Shown: positions 20,043 to 30,339, counted from the stretch's first letter. The stretch: 53,861 bases of DNA from Prorocentrum cordatum (GCA_963575745.1 CAUYUJ010017788.1:12501-66361); one strand, 5' to 3'. The notes: generated by a model not told the origin, from the sequence alone. Made by a program: numbers and translations.

Positions 20043-23000
20043 TCATTTGCAGGTGTTGCACTTCAGGGTGCCTTTCTTTGCGTCGCGCGGGACATTGTGC
20101 GGGTCGGGGAACGCCGACTTCGGTAGTCTTCTCTTGCACGCGCCGCTGCACTGATACGCCTGGCAACTGCGAGCTGTGAACCCGAGTTCCTTGCAGCCTC
20201 CGCACACCACTTTGGCTCCTTTCGTCTTTCGATGATGTTCCACTTGGTTAGGCGTCAAATGTCTCGTGTCCGAGAACGTTCCTCCGCACGCCGCGCACGT
20301 CAGCGGCTTCGCGTCCGCCTCGGCTTTCCGTTTCTTATTATTCGACTCGCGCGTCGCCCTATCTCGTTCTTCCGCGCATTTCCGACACAACCTCTCCCCT
20401 GCTGCTTTGTGCTTCTTCTGAGCTTCGGACACCCCCGCCTCCTCTTGGAACTCCGACAGGCAGTCGCTGTTCGAACACCGCAATGTGATCGCGCGTTTCC
20501 TGTTATTCGACACTAGCGTCGTCCTCTGACGTTCGGCGGCGCATTTCCGACACAACCTCTGGCCCGCTGCGTTCTGCTTCTTCTGAGCCTCCGACATATC
20601 CGCCTTTGCGTCATACAGCGACAGGCACTTACCGTTCGTACATCGCACCTTGCCGACGCACTCGACCCACTTCGCGTTGCCGCTCCGCGACTTCTGCTTG
20701 GCTTTGACATGGCTGCACTTCGCGCAATACATTGTCCGAACCCTTCTTGGCTCCCCGCCGCCGGCCGCTGCACCCCCACTCCGATCGTCACCGTGCCGCG
20801 TCGCATCTTCACCCTCCGCTCTCGTTGCCCACCCTCTGCACGTGGTGCACCATTTCTCGTCGGCGTTCTTCATCTCTTCCGTGCACTCTTTGCAGAACGC
20901 TGGCCTTTCCTTCCTCTGGAACTCGTACTTCGAGAACGCCTCTACCAGCAACCTCCGCCGGCAGCGCTCGCACTGGTCTCTTGGCATCAACTCCGCCTCC
21001 CACTCATCCCAATCCACGCTCTCCCCTCGTAGTACCTGCAAAAGTTTCTTCGTGCCTGGCATCTCACCTGCGTTGTACGGCCTCCTGTCAAACGGCCGGA
21101 AAATCAGCAGATTCTCCCGTCTGCGCACGCGAGTGATGGCAACGTAACTTGACATCCAACTCACGCCGCGCCCTCTTTCAAGGTCCGCTATCACTGCTCC
21201 CATGGTCCGGCCCTGCGCGGAGTGCGCCGTTACTGCCAAAGCCGGGGTTATCATAAACTGGGTGCGTTTCACACTCAACACAGGGTGCTTCCGATACCCA
21301 TCCAAGAACCATTGCCGACCATTCGAGGGGAAGATCGGATACAGCCCCGGCTCCCACCCGGGCAGGTGCCACTCCTTCGTATTGAAATCCAACACAATCA
21401 TTTTCGGCATATGCGACAAGACCTCCTCGTCTTCATCTCCCACGACCTCGTCCTTGTGCAGGACCCATCCATGGATCGTGGCTGTACGCCCCCGCAGGAG
21501 CTGTTTCTTCGACCGATCCAAGTGATCCCCCAGAGCCACGGGCATCCCTTTGGCCAGCGGCAGCCACCCAGGCAAGCTTGCGCACTCCTTCTCGTGGTAC
21601 CCCAGCCAACGTATCTTATCCTCCACCGTGTACGGCCGCCGCTGTTCTCCCCCATGGCAAGGGCGGTCCCTCGCTGCGACCCACAGCAGCTGTTCTCCTC
21701 GCTGCGTTGCCCATTGCACAGCTCTCTGCTTCCCCACGTGGCAACGAATGTCTTGGTTCGCATAAATGGCGACAGCATCAAGGAATTTCTCCTCCCGAAA
21801 CCGCGCGTCTTCTGGCGATGTCGCAACGAGCTTTCTCTTTTCCCGCTCAGCTTTGCAAGCGTCACATTCGAGCTCGTTTTGCCTCGCAATTGCCTCTATG
21901 TCTTCGAGACAACGCGTGTTCCCGCACAACGGTGCACCGTTCACCCACGACCCCGGCACCTCCGTCGGTCTGCCATGTAAAAAATTGTGCGTGCGTTCAG
22001 ACAACGCCCCTCGGCGGAACTCGTCCTGCACTCCGAGAAACCAGTCGTCTTGATCCTCCACGCGCTTGCACTCCGTCAACTCTGTCATGCCCTGCACTGC
22101 TCCTTCGCCTCCAGCGCCCCAAAAGATATACTGCCCGTGGTCCTCCGTGGCACCTGGCGCGTACTGCCTCGCGTTTTTCAAATACGACGTGGGAAGCGCA
22201 TTGATGGCCGTCCCCGATGGCGGCTCCAATTGATAGAAGTCCCCGCAGAACAGCACATTCACGCCCCCGAACGGCCTGGCCACGCCGTCTCCACCTACCC
22301 TCGTGTCGCTTGCAGCTGACATGCACGACCGCAAGTGTGAGTCAAGCTCTGCCATGAAGTTCGCGCTGACCATGCTCACCTCGTCTACAATCAGCCACTT
22401 CCACTGTGACATACGCTGCGCCGCTTGCTCTTTCTTCGTTTTCTTCTTCGTCTCTGCGCTGGCATCGCCCGCCGCGTCCTTTTTCTCTTTCGTTTTGTTC
22501 ACACCGAGCCCAAATGCACTGTGAATCGTATTCCCGTCGAGTGCTGACGCGTTTGTGGCCTGCAACGCTGCCACCTGGAAATCTATGCCGTGCGTCCACC
22601 CCAGCTCCTTTTCGAACAGCCCCTTCCGGATCTTGTCTACGACGAAGCTTTTCCCGGTCCCTGGGCCACCATGCAACATCCATACGAGGGGCTGCATATC
22701 AGAAAGACTCTGGTCTGTTTTCTTGCCGCTCGCGGTCCTCCCGAATTCTTGCGCCAACACTCGATCTGCCACCTTCTCCACGACGCTACGCTGTCCCGCG
22801 TTTAACCCGCTATCCGCAAGCCCTTTTCTCCACTTCCGCACGCTTGACGCCGTTGCTTTCTTGGCCGCCACCACCTCTGGGGCACCTTCCTCTCCGCCCG
22901 CGCCGCTGCCTTCTGCGGCCCTCGACGCCGCCGCCACCGCTTGCGCTTTCCGCACTGCCGCGTCATCCCACCTCAACACGCCGTCCCCTCCGCGCTTCTT

Positions 23001-24548
23001 GCGCTTTCCACTCTTTCGACTCGGAATCTCGCCCCACACGGCGTCGCCCCTGGCCATGGCCTCCCGGCTCTTCTCCTTTTCGCACTCCGCGTCTACATTT
23101 GTCCGCCTGTCCTCTTTCTCCATGGACGTGCCCCCCACGTGCGTCTTACGCCTGGTCGCCGCGTCGACAATTCTCGGATCCAGTTCTTCGTCGCTGTACA
23201 GCTCGTCCTCGTGCTTGACTAGATCTTCGTCCGTCACTGGTCGCAAGTCCACCACGCCCATGTAGTTCTGCACGTACCTCTTAGTTTCTTCACATGGCAT
23301 GCCGTTCTTTAACCACTCTAACGAGGCCTCCGCCCACGACCCTTGCGCTCCGCGGAAATCGCGCAGGTGCGGTACTCCACAATCGACATCGTCAAGAAGT
23401 GTAAACGCCCTGAAATATACCATCAACAAGAGCCCGTTTCTTTCCTCCTCCCCCGTTCCGTGTTTCGGCTGCGGCGCCCCATGAAAACTTGGGTTCCTCG
23501 GGCGCTCGTTCCGCACCAACACCCACGTGTGTCTCAAGGTTTTCAGTTCCGGAACATCCGGAAACGGCACCCAGGAATAACCACCCCATTCGTCCTTTAT
23601 CACATAATCCACTCCGGCTTTCAGCTGGGCTCCCGGCCGTGCCCCATCCGCGTCGGGATTCGCTCTCTCCTGGTCGGCATCGCGAACCTTCTGAATTCCG
23701 GATTGCGTCAGTTGCGCTTGGTAATCGTTGCTGGCCGCAGCTGCTACCTCTGCTCCGGTACGGGGAAATGCAGCCAACTCGATGCGCCAATACCGCAGGA
23801 ACTCATACAACGATAGGTGTGCCAAGTCGGGCGCACCAGGAGCGTCCACCGGCCGCATGCCATACAGGTACACTGGACTCTTAGACACAATTCGAACCTT
23901 TTTCGACCCCTCGCGTTTGTCCGCTTCCAGAATCCCCGACGCCGACACGGCAACGTCGACGCCGTCTGCACAGATCTGCTCCGCCATTCGTACGGCTTCC
24001 GCTCCCGGGATCATAGCTGTCTTCGCAGTCTTGATACTCTCGGCACCAGTCACGTCTCTAGGGTCTCGGTACGCTCGCAGATTCGCACTCTCCTGCGCTG
24101 ACCGCACCACGCCTCTCCCGTACATGTCACTGAGAAACCTCTTCATGTGCCTGTTCGCTCGGTACGCCGCGGTCCTGTCCTTCGTCTGCTCCGCCAGCGC
24201 GTGGTGGCCCTTTTTGATCTCCCTCACCTCGTTGAACGACGGGGCACACCGCTTGCACTGATAGTCCGCCGCATACCCCGCTGCTGCATTCTGCGCTCGT
24301 TGCGCTGCCAGAACCATGTCTACGGGTCGATCCGTCTCCCAGCACCGCTCTTCGCACACACAACTGTCGTGCGTCGCTTCCGTCACTGGGAACCTGTACG
24401 GGATCTGCAAATCGCTGTTAAAATTCAACCCCACCGCGCCGCTTAGCATCGCTGGCAGCGTTCCGTTCAGGTTCTCTTCGTTCATGGGCCCGTGCAAGCA
24501 CCCTGTCATGTTCCTCCTCCCTGCTCGCGGCATATCGCGGTTTTTCAA
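20043..24548 (-). CDS. Helitron transposase, C-terminal part: PIF1-like SF1 helicase with zinc-ribbon array
   Basis: 1501 codons from a TTG at 24548; the real N-terminus is almost certainly the Rep frame upstream. Early residues (NMTGCLHGPMNEENLNGT) continue the Rep-helicase linker. Helicase motifs: Walker A GGPGTGKS (627-634), Ia (LQATNASALDG, 662-672), Walker B VDEVS (D722, E723), III (FCGDFYQL, Q773), V (TAHSAQGRTM, 1107-1116) and VI (YVAITRVRR, R1140). The protein would unwind DNA 5'-3' during transfer, as PIF1-family enzymes do. A Cys-pair array runs from 1193 to 1500 (for example C1275/C1278, C1303/C1308, C1333/C1336, C1358/C1363, C1388/C1391, C1418/C1421). It includes two tandem similar ribbons (SEAQKK..LCRKCA at 1319-1337 and 1374-1392). 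The last 40 residues (C1467, C1471, F1480, C1497, C1500) resemble an Stc1-type zinc domain. The reading frame ends TGA at 20045-20043. Confidence 0.9.
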   Translation of the reverse strand: MKNRDMPRAGRRNMTGCLHGPMNEENLNGTLPAMLSGAVGLNFNSDLQIPYRFPVTEATHDSCVCEERCWETDRPVDMVLAAQRAQNAAAGYAADYQCKRCAPSFNEVREIKKGHHALAEQTKDRTAAYRANRHMKRFLSDMYGRGVVRSAQESANLRAYRDPRDVTGAESIKTAKTAMIPGAEAVRMAEQICADGVDVAVSASGILEADKREGSKKVRIVSKSPVYLYGMRPVDAPGAPDLAHLSLYEFLRYWRIELAAFPRTGAEVAAAASNDYQAQLTQSGIQKVRDADQERANPDADGARPGAQLKAGVDYVIKDEWGGYSWVPFPDVPELKTLRHTWVLVRNERPRNPSFHGAPQPKHGTGEEERNGLLLMVYFRAFTLLDDVDCGVPHLRDFRGAQGSWAEASLEWLKNGMPCEETKRYVQNYMGVVDLRPVTDEDLVKHEDELYSDEELDPRIVDAATRRKTHVGGTSMEKEDRRTNVDAECEKEKSREAMARGDAVWGEIPSRKSGKRKKRGGDGVLRWDDAAVRKAQAVAAASRAAEGSGAGGEEGAPEVVAAKKATASSVRKWRKGLADSGLNAGQRSVVEKVADRVLAQEFGRTASGKKTDQSLSDMQPLVWMLHGGPGTGKSFVVDKIRKGLFEKELGWTHGIDFQVAALQATNASALDGNTIHSAFGLGVNKTKEKKDAAGDASAETKKKTKKEQAAQRMSQWKWLIVDEVSMVSANFMAELDSHLRSCMSAASDTRVGGDGVARPFGGVNVLFCGDFYQLEPPSGTAINALPTSYLKNARQYAPGATEDHGQYIFWGAGGEGAVQGMTELTECKRVEDQDDWFLGVQDEFRRGALSERTHNFLHGRPTEVPGSWVNGAPLCGNTRCLEDIEAIARQNELECDACKAEREKRKLVATSPEDARFREEKFLDAVAIYANQDIRCHVGKQRAVQWATQRGEQLLWVAARDRPCHGGEQRRPYTVEDKIRWLGYHEKECASLPGWLPLAKGMPVALGDHLDRSKKQLLRGRTATIHGWVLHKDEVVGDEDEEVLSHMPKMIVLDFNTKEWHLPGWEPGLYPIFPSNGRQWFLDGYRKHPVLSVKRTQFMITPALAVTAHSAQGRTMGAVIADLERGRGVSWMSSYVAITRVRRRENLLIFRPFDRRPYNAGEMPGTKKLLQVLRGESVDWDEWEAELMPRDQCERCRRRLLVEAFSKYEFQRKERPAFCKECTEEMKNADEKWCTTCRGWATRAEGEDATRHGDDRSGGAAAGGGEPRRVRTMYCAKCSHVKAKQKSRSGNAKWVECVGKVRCTNGKCLSLYDAKADMSEAQKKQNAAGQRLCRKCAAERQRTTLVSNNRKRAITLRCSNSDCLSEFQEEAGVSEAQKKHKAAGERLCRKCAEERDRATRESNNKKRKAEADAKPLTCAACGGTFSDTRHLTPNQVEHHRKTKGAKVVCGGCKELGFTARSCQAYQCSGACKRRLPKSAFPDPHNVPRDAKKGTLKCNTCK

Positions 24549-27500
24549 AAAAACCTTGGCACAACACTACTGCGCGATCTACGAGCCACGTCGTGCGCGG
24601 GAAAAAGCTTTTGCACTGCGTCATGTCGTCTGTCCTCTGACAATGTGCCAACGGTACCACGCGCTGCAAACGCTTACTCCACTGGTGCACGTGGTTCTGT
24701 CGAAACTCCTGCCCCTTTTGCACCCAGACACCGAGGTACTCTCGCAGCCAGGTTCGCCCTTCCTCAATTCCCTTGTCCCCATCTTCTGTTACCCCATTGC
24801 CGCTCGTTGATTTCCTACCGCCTCCTTCCGACCCTCCCGAACCATTAGTCTGGCCGCTGTGTAAGTACTCCGGCGCTGCGACCAGATCCGCGGTCTCGCG
24901 GTACGTGGGCCACGCCTTCTCCACCTCCGTTTTCCTGCCCCTCCAACCTTCTACGTCAGCGTACTCCTGACGACTCGCGTTCCTCTTGTACCTCTTGTAT
25001 TCTTCTACCAGCCCCTCTAGCACATCTGTCGGCAGCTGTAGCAGTTCGTGCAACGGGGTATGCTGGTGCAAACACTGAACGAATACTTGCACGTGCAAAT
25101 GCAGACTTCCAGCCGACTTCTGAGCTTCAATGCTGCCGTACACCCCGTCCACGCGACCCAAGCACCCACCCACCGCCGTCGCGTTGCTGCCAAGCAAATC
25201 CGCGCACTCGCAATCTGGGCACCTCGGACAATACCGCATGCCCAATATGTACTCAAACACAAGGCCCACGATTACCCGAAACCCGTCGACGCCCGCCAGC
25301 GGGCCCCGAGCCAGCACTGCTCTTCTCTCGTCCGACGCGGGAACGGCATCTGCCAACATCGCCAGAGGCACTGCCATGTCAATGTCGTCATCACCCTCTG
25401 CCCCCTCTGTGCCCGATCCGCCCTCCCCCGCCCGCCCGCGCCGATCTCTCGTCACGGCATGTCCAGATATTTCATCCTTGTGCGCCAGCGACGGCTCCCA
25501 CAACCCGCCATGCGTGGGGCCGTGCAGTTCCCGCGCAGCACTACGATTCACGGGGTCCTTTCTTCGAGACCGCGACAGCCGCACCATTACCAGGTTGTGC
25601 CTCTCGTCTGGGGACATGGTGAAAAACAACGGTACCCCGTGGGCGATTCGAGCAGCATGGGTGTCGTACCTCATGAGCGTCCGCACCTCGTTGGTCCCTT
25701 CGATCTTGCGAGCGACCGCGCTGGCTCCTGCAGCCAATCGTTTCGCTATCGGGTCGAGCGACTTCACATATTTCAGCTTCGAGAAATCTCCGCGCACGTT
25801 GGAGGATTTCCCGGTTGACGGATCCTTGTACGTACCATACAAAGCATCTACGATGCTCACGGCTGCCTTCTCGAGTTCGCCTTGCGAATACTGGCATTCC
25901 GTCTCCCCGTCCTTTCTATAGTCCGCCAAGCGGACGGATCGGGCCATATTCACGGAACTTTGAAACAAAACCGACGACACCGTAAAACCAAACCGCCACT
26001 CGCGCCGGAATTGAGACTCCACCCGACGCGTCATGATGCGCGCCCACAGAGCCAGCTCCACGCGGGGCGCCGCTGGGCCACGTCGATGTCGCGCATTCTC
26101 CTGCCACTCAGGCATGTCCGGCATGCCCACCCCGTACTTGAAACAAAACGGGAATGCCACGCCGAAAAACCACGGCACAAACTGATTCATCATCGCACGG
26201 CCCGGATACACCACGTACCGAATGCGGGTCGCGTCTGTTTCCAGCATCTCCCAAAGCCGAAATTGCAATGTCTCCGTATCCACGTTGGCCGCCTTGTCTC
26301 CCATTCTGCTCGTCCTCGCAAGAGCACGCTCGTCCCTGTCTCCACCGCACGGGCACTCGGGTCTGTCGCACCTGCCTGTCCACGTACTTGCCAGACGCAG
26401 CGCGAAGCTTTTCGCTTCCATTGCCAATGCGCCAGTCTGTACGACCGCGTTTGCGGCGCGCGGCCTGCCCGACACATGTTCAAACGCACCCTGCCTCAAT
26501 CTGTTTGCATCCACCTCGTCCACCGACGACTTCTCCATCATGACGGCATTCGGCGTACGCAAGTCCATGTCGCGCGCAGCCGCTCCCACCGAATCTCGCG
26601 CCCCATCACAGGGCGTCGCGTTCTTCTGCACCATAAGCTTGTCCAACGTGGTGTCGTGCGGAAGCAGCCGGACAATCTCCGGAGGCACGCCGTCCTGCGG
26701 CAATTGATCGGCCTTTCTCTCCATCGCCTCCACGTTGACATTGGCGAAAGCTCGGTGCCCGCGGTGCTTCATCATCTTGATGTGGCGCTTCACAACCTCG
26801 CGCCGTACATTTGCCTGATGAATGAAACGCGGCAGGTTGTCCTTGCTCGTGGCGTCGTTGACTTTCAGATGGATCTGCACCACCGACCCCAATTTCTCAC
26901 CCACGATTGGCACCGCCGAGTCGCCGCCCTGGCGCCCTTCCTTCTCGAGCTGACGGAGCTCTCGTAATATCCCCTGCCACGGCAGCAAGAAGCTCGTAGC
27001 ATTCCCGCGCGCCGCCAGACGCCCGCTGTGGAACCCTGCCGTGCTGTCAAACAGGTTCTCTCTGCCCGCACTGCTTTCCCGGTCGTTCTGGTACTTCACC
27101 CCCAGCGAAAAACAAATCATCGACGTAATGCAAGGGCTGCAACAAATCATCTCCATCACCGTCATGCCCTCGGTGCACATGCGATCTGGCGCATAGAACG
27201 CCATCAAGTCGTTCGCAAGGCTCCGGCGCGGGACCGCCGGGGTCGCGGCAACTCGCCGCCGATACGGCGTTTCCACCTCTACCTTGCATTCCTCGCAAAG
27301 AGGCACTTCGCATTCGGGACACGCGGTTCCCTTCTCCTGGCACCCCCTGTGGCACCGCTGATCTTCGGGGCAACACAGAATTAACACTTCACCGCACGGT
27401 GTCGGCACTTTCACAAGCCAGTCCGTGAAGTCTTCCCGATACCACGCCTCCTCGAGGTCCAATGCGCTGTTCCCTGGCTCGTGACAGTAGTCCCGCAGGT

Positions 27501-28128
27501 ACGCGTCGATGCTGAACCGCGCTTGCACTTCCTTCATGGTCCAATCACCAAACCGAACCACCCGCGTCGGGTCGCCCACGGCTGCCTTAAACGGTTGCTC
27601 CCAGGCAATCTGGTTCCCCCGTCTACCTTCCACCCAAGGAAACGTGCAGGCGCACAGAAAACAAATTGGAGACGCGATGCTCTTCTGTTGCGTTGCTTTC
27701 GCGTACATGGCCAGGCTCCGTCTGTGCAAGGAGTATGCCGCTAGCGGCGCACCACCCCGAACAGCACGTGCAACGATTGCATTGTACGCCGCCGTGATAC
27801 GGAGGTCCTCGTCCTCGTCCGCTGGATGAACAAGTTCGGCGATGGGCAGCACGACGGAACCGTGCACCTCGCGGACGTGCCCGCACAACTCGCCTACTAC
27901 CTCCGACCGCCACGTACATCCCACGAACGCACAGTGCACGACTGGCAACTCCACGGCCATGTCCTCCGCCAGGGCTTGCGACCATGGTTGCGCGGGGTCG
28001 TCTGGATCCGCGGGCACGGTTGGGTGACGCCGTACACTGGCTGCAGCAGCTGCCACGAGGACTTCTCGGGTCCGTCGGGGATCTTTCGACGCCGCGTCTA
28101 CGCCGACATTGTAGAACGCCTGCTGCAT
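24418..28128 (-). CDS. Helitron transposase, N-terminal part: zinc fingers and Rep/HUH nuclease
   Basis: 1236 codons. It nicks and joins single-stranded DNA during rolling-circle transposition. Residues 66-89 form a C2H2-like finger (C66, C71, H84, H89). A Cys/His cluster follows at 252-281 (C252, C259, H260, C263, C270, C273, C278, C281). The Helitron-type N domain includes FFTMSPDERHNL, and the HUH-type metal motif is H1010-Leu-H1012 (SLHLHVQVF). The catalytic tyrosine is probably among Y1044, Y1047 and Y1056. LAHCQRTDDMTQCK and FPRTTWLVDRAVVLCQG are conserved landmarks at the C-terminal side. The ATG at 28128 is the first in frame, but the frame is open for 112 more codons upstream (Gly/Ala/Lys-rich, to a stop at 28465-28467), so the true start may lie upstream or in another exon. 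After about residue 1192 the frame departs from the family: the last ~44 residues are out of frame because of the base-length change at 24547-24553. Confidence 0.88.
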   Translation of the reverse strand: MQQAFYNVGVDAASKDPRRTREVLVAAAAASVRRHPTVPADPDDPAQPWSQALAEDMAVELPVVHCAFVGCTWRSEVVGELCGHVREVHGSVVLPIAELVHPADEDEDLRITAAYNAIVARAVRGGAPLAAYSLHRRSLAMYAKATQQKSIASPICFLCACTFPWVEGRRGNQIAWEQPFKAAVGDPTRVVRFGDWTMKEVQARFSIDAYLRDYCHEPGNSALDLEEAWYREDFTDWLVKVPTPCGEVLILCCPEDQRCHRGCQEKGTACPECEVPLCEECKVEVETPYRRRVAATPAVPRRSLANDLMAFYAPDRMCTEGMTVMEMICCSPCITSMICFSLGVKYQNDRESSAGRENLFDSTAGFHSGRLAARGNATSFLLPWQGILRELRQLEKEGRQGGDSAVPIVGEKLGSVVQIHLKVNDATSKDNLPRFIHQANVRREVVKRHIKMMKHRGHRAFANVNVEAMERKADQLPQDGVPPEIVRLLPHDTTLDKLMVQKNATPCDGARDSVGAAARDMDLRTPNAVMMEKSSVDEVDANRLRQGAFEHVSGRPRAANAVVQTGALAMEAKSFALRLASTWTGRCDRPECPCGGDRDERALARTSRMGDKAANVDTETLQFRLWEMLETDATRIRYVVYPGRAMMNQFVPWFFGVAFPFCFKYGVGMPDMPEWQENARHRRGPAAPRVELALWARIMTRRVESQFRREWRFGFTVSSVLFQSSVNMARSVRLADYRKDGETECQYSQGELEKAAVSIVDALYGTYKDPSTGKSSNVRGDFSKLKYVKSLDPIAKRLAAGASAVARKIEGTNEVRTLMRYDTHAARIAHGVPLFFTMSPDERHNLVMVRLSRSRRKDPVNRSAARELHGPTHGGLWEPSLAHKDEISGHAVTRDRRGRAGEGGSGTEGAEGDDDIDMAVPLAMLADAVPASDERRAVLARGPLAGVDGFRVIVGLVFEYILGMRYCPRCPDCECADLLGSNATAVGGCLGRVDGVYGSIEAQKSAGSLHLHVQVFVQCLHQHTPLHELLQLPTDVLEGLVEEYKRYKRNASRQEYADVEGWRGRKTEVEKAWPTYRETADLVAAPEYLHSGQTNGSGGSEGGGRKSTSGNGVTEDGDKGIEEGRTWLREYLGVWVQKGQEFRQNHVHQWSKRLQRVVPLAHCQRTDDMTQCKSFFPRTTWLVDRAVVLCQGFFEKPRYAASREEEHDRVLARAHERREPERNAASDAKRRGGVEF
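24547..24553 (-). other. Homopolymer frameshift between the two Helitron frames
   Basis: Seven consecutive T on the coding strand. The upstream frame reads through it into residues that do not fit the family and stops 130 bases later. The frame offset by one nucleotide continues the expected LCQG..GRRN..HGPMNEE sequence at once. One T fewer would fuse both frames. This could be a sequencing or assembly error, a genuine inactivating mutation or programmed +1 slippage. The length of the run favours the first two. Confidence 0.8.
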
Positions 28129-28465
28129 TGCGTCCGCTGGGGGGGCGCCGTCTCCGACGCCCCCCGATGGATCTTTCTCCTTTCCTTTCTCCCCGGCCGC
28201 GTTTCCACCGCCACCCGCTGCCGATCCGATGGCGCTTCCCGCGCAGTCGGCGGCGCGCCCAGCCGCGTCGCCACACCCCCTCCCGCTCCACGCGGCCGGG
28301 CTCGGCCGTCGCCGCGGCCGCGCCGACTCAGGTCTGTTCCAGGAGGGGAGCGTCCAAGAGGAGAGTTCGCAGATCAGGGCCCGAGGCGCGTGCGCGGCCG
28401 AGAAGGGGCTAGGGGAACGGTAAAGACAGCAAAAGGGGTGAGAGCGATGAGATCTGGGAAGATCT

Positions 28466-28860
28466 CACGGCCCCAGCCGTGATATCCACCTCCTCGTCGC
28501 CCCTCCCCGCTCCACGAACCATCTCCGCTCCCGGAGCTCCCAAGAGGCCCCCGACCCCACCTTCAATTATCGATTTCGCGTCCTCCACTCCGCCTCACCC
28601 TCCCCGCCTCGCCTCCTCCTCCTCCTCCTTCTTCTCCTCCTCCTCCACAAAAAAACAAGGGGTCGGCGGATGTGGCGTAAGCCTATAGAATCGATTGGGA
28701 AAACGCACATGGGAAGGCAAGAAATGATGGACCCATCATTTCGTACCTGTGCCTTGATCAGTGGGACGGGCTTCGCACCGCCGCACATCACAAGACACGC
28801 TCGAGCGGATCCAGCCGTGGCGACGTCGGGGACTACAGAAGGTCGCAAGGACACATAATG
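28466..28860. other. Helitron 5' flank with long imperfect hairpin
   Basis: (CTC)n at 28613-28650. Then 28675-28788 folds as a long hairpin: a perfect 9-bp top (AAATGATGG 28722-28730 / CCATCATTT 28733-28741, 2-nt loop), with further pairing at GGCAAG../..GCACAGG and an outer GCG.AAGCC/GGGCTTCGC stem. It may be a MITE or part of the Helitron 5' non-coding region. No protein. Confidence 0.45.
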
Positions 28861-29010
28861 TGAAAGGAAGAGAGAGAAAGAGAGAAAGAGAGGGAGAGAG
28901 AGACAGACAGACAGAGAGCGAAGGAGAGAGAGAGAGAGAAAGAGAGATGGAGAGAGAAACAAAAAAAAGACAGAGAGAGAGAGAGGCAGAGAGAGGAAAT
29001 GGAGAGGAGG
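28860..29010. repeat. (GA)n-rich microsatellite
   Basis: GAGA/GAAA/CAGA mixture from 28862 to about 29005. It generates the Glu/Arg-rich and Ser/Leu-rich open frames seen here. Confidence 0.9.
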
Positions 29011-29079
29011 CGAGCTTGAGTCAACGAAAGTCGCAGGGAAGGGGGCAGGGGGAAGAAGGCCAGAGAGCGCTGAAGGATA

Positions 29080-29727
29080 CAAATACTGGAACCCTCTTGG
29101 GATTTTTTGGGGGGCCTCGTCCGGCCGCTCGCTGGGAGTTTGACGTAGCTTCTCGGGAGCCTCTGAACCTGTCGGAGGCCTCCTGGAAGCAGGTTCGAAG
29201 CATTTTGGGGGCCGATTTGGGGCTTCTCGGGGCCTCCTTTGGGCCTCTTGGGGGTCTCCTGGGACCTCTTGAGGGGCCTCCTTGGGGCCTCCTGGCGGCC
29301 TCTTGGGGCGGAAGGCTCGAGCTTGCGGTTCGTGGTCCCCCTCTGGGCCCCCTCTTGGGCCCGTCTTGGGGCCCTCTTGGGCCTGGGGCCCTCTTGGAAG
29401 CTTCTTGGGCCGTCTTGGGGCGGTCTTGGGCGCCTCTTGGGCCGTCCTGTAACGTCGGAAAGCCCAAAAGGCAACTTTGTGAAAAATGTACGTTTTACGA
29501 AGGGAATGGGCCAATTTTTGCGTCTAGGGGCCCTCTTGGGGCGCATGATGGAGGCTTCTTGGGGCGTCTTGGGGGCGTCCTTGGACGTCTGGAGGCCATC
29601 TTCAGCATCTTGGAGCCCTCTTAGAGGCCTCTTGGAAGTTGCTTGGGCCGTCTTGGGCGCTTCTTGGGCCGTCTTGTCTGACCTGGGAGGCCTCCGGCAA
29701 GCCCCGACGAGCCTCCGGGCCCCCCGG
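29080..29727 (+). repeat. Ladder repeat E, plus copy
   Basis: GGCCTCTTGGGG-type ladder with the spacer AATGTACGTTTTACGAAGGG (29487-29506), matching the inverted copy at 19210, and leading into the conserved terminal block. Confidence 0.85.
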
Positions 29728-29792
29728 AGCCCACATTCGTGGTCGGGGTCCCGGCCCCGGGCCCCCGGACCCGGTGCGCCGTTATATGTATA
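29728..29792 (+). repeat. Conserved terminal block of ladder repeat, copy 2
   Basis: Same organisation as 17141-17204. Its stem-loop is CGGGG (29744-29748) / CCCCG (29755-29759); compared with copy 1 the A-T pair has become G-C. It ends GGTGCGCCGTTATATGTATA and enters a short CATC/CATA tract. Confidence 0.7.
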
Positions 29793-29814
29793 CATCCATA
29801 CATCATTACATGTG

Positions 29815-30303
<489 letters not shown>

Positions 30304-30339
30304 AGCGGTCCCAGCGGCGTCCGAAAAACCTTTGGGCAG

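Larger units (their letters stand above)
20043..28465 (-). mobile_element. Autonomous-type Helitron (coding core)
   Basis: A rolling-circle DNA transposon. Two overlapping minus-strand frames encode, in order, a zinc finger, Rep (HUH) nuclease, PIF1-like helicase and a Cys-rich tail. About 8.4 kb remains open apart from one frame change at 24547-24553, so it is young or under selection compared with everything around it. The 5' frame stays open without ATG from 28464 to 28128. The 3' end is probably hairpin 2 at 17896. No 5' end (TC following host A) could be assigned with confidence. The span between 17896 and 20043 contains ladder and CCCTATAG repeats, either captured or nested. Confidence 0.85.

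Noticed and set aside
24418-24548. Overlap of the two Helitron frames as a genuine operon-like overlap
   Set aside because: The last ~44 residues of the upstream frame do not match the family, while the downstream frame does from the homopolymer onward, so a frame break explains it better.
24547-24553. Classical -1 ribosomal frameshift site
   Set aside because: A -1 shift at this run leads immediately to a stop; the required shift is +1 (or -2).
20232-28482. Numerous plus-strand frames of 60-270 codons opposite the Helitron
   Set aside because: Antisense shadows of a GC-rich coding region; no independent motifs.
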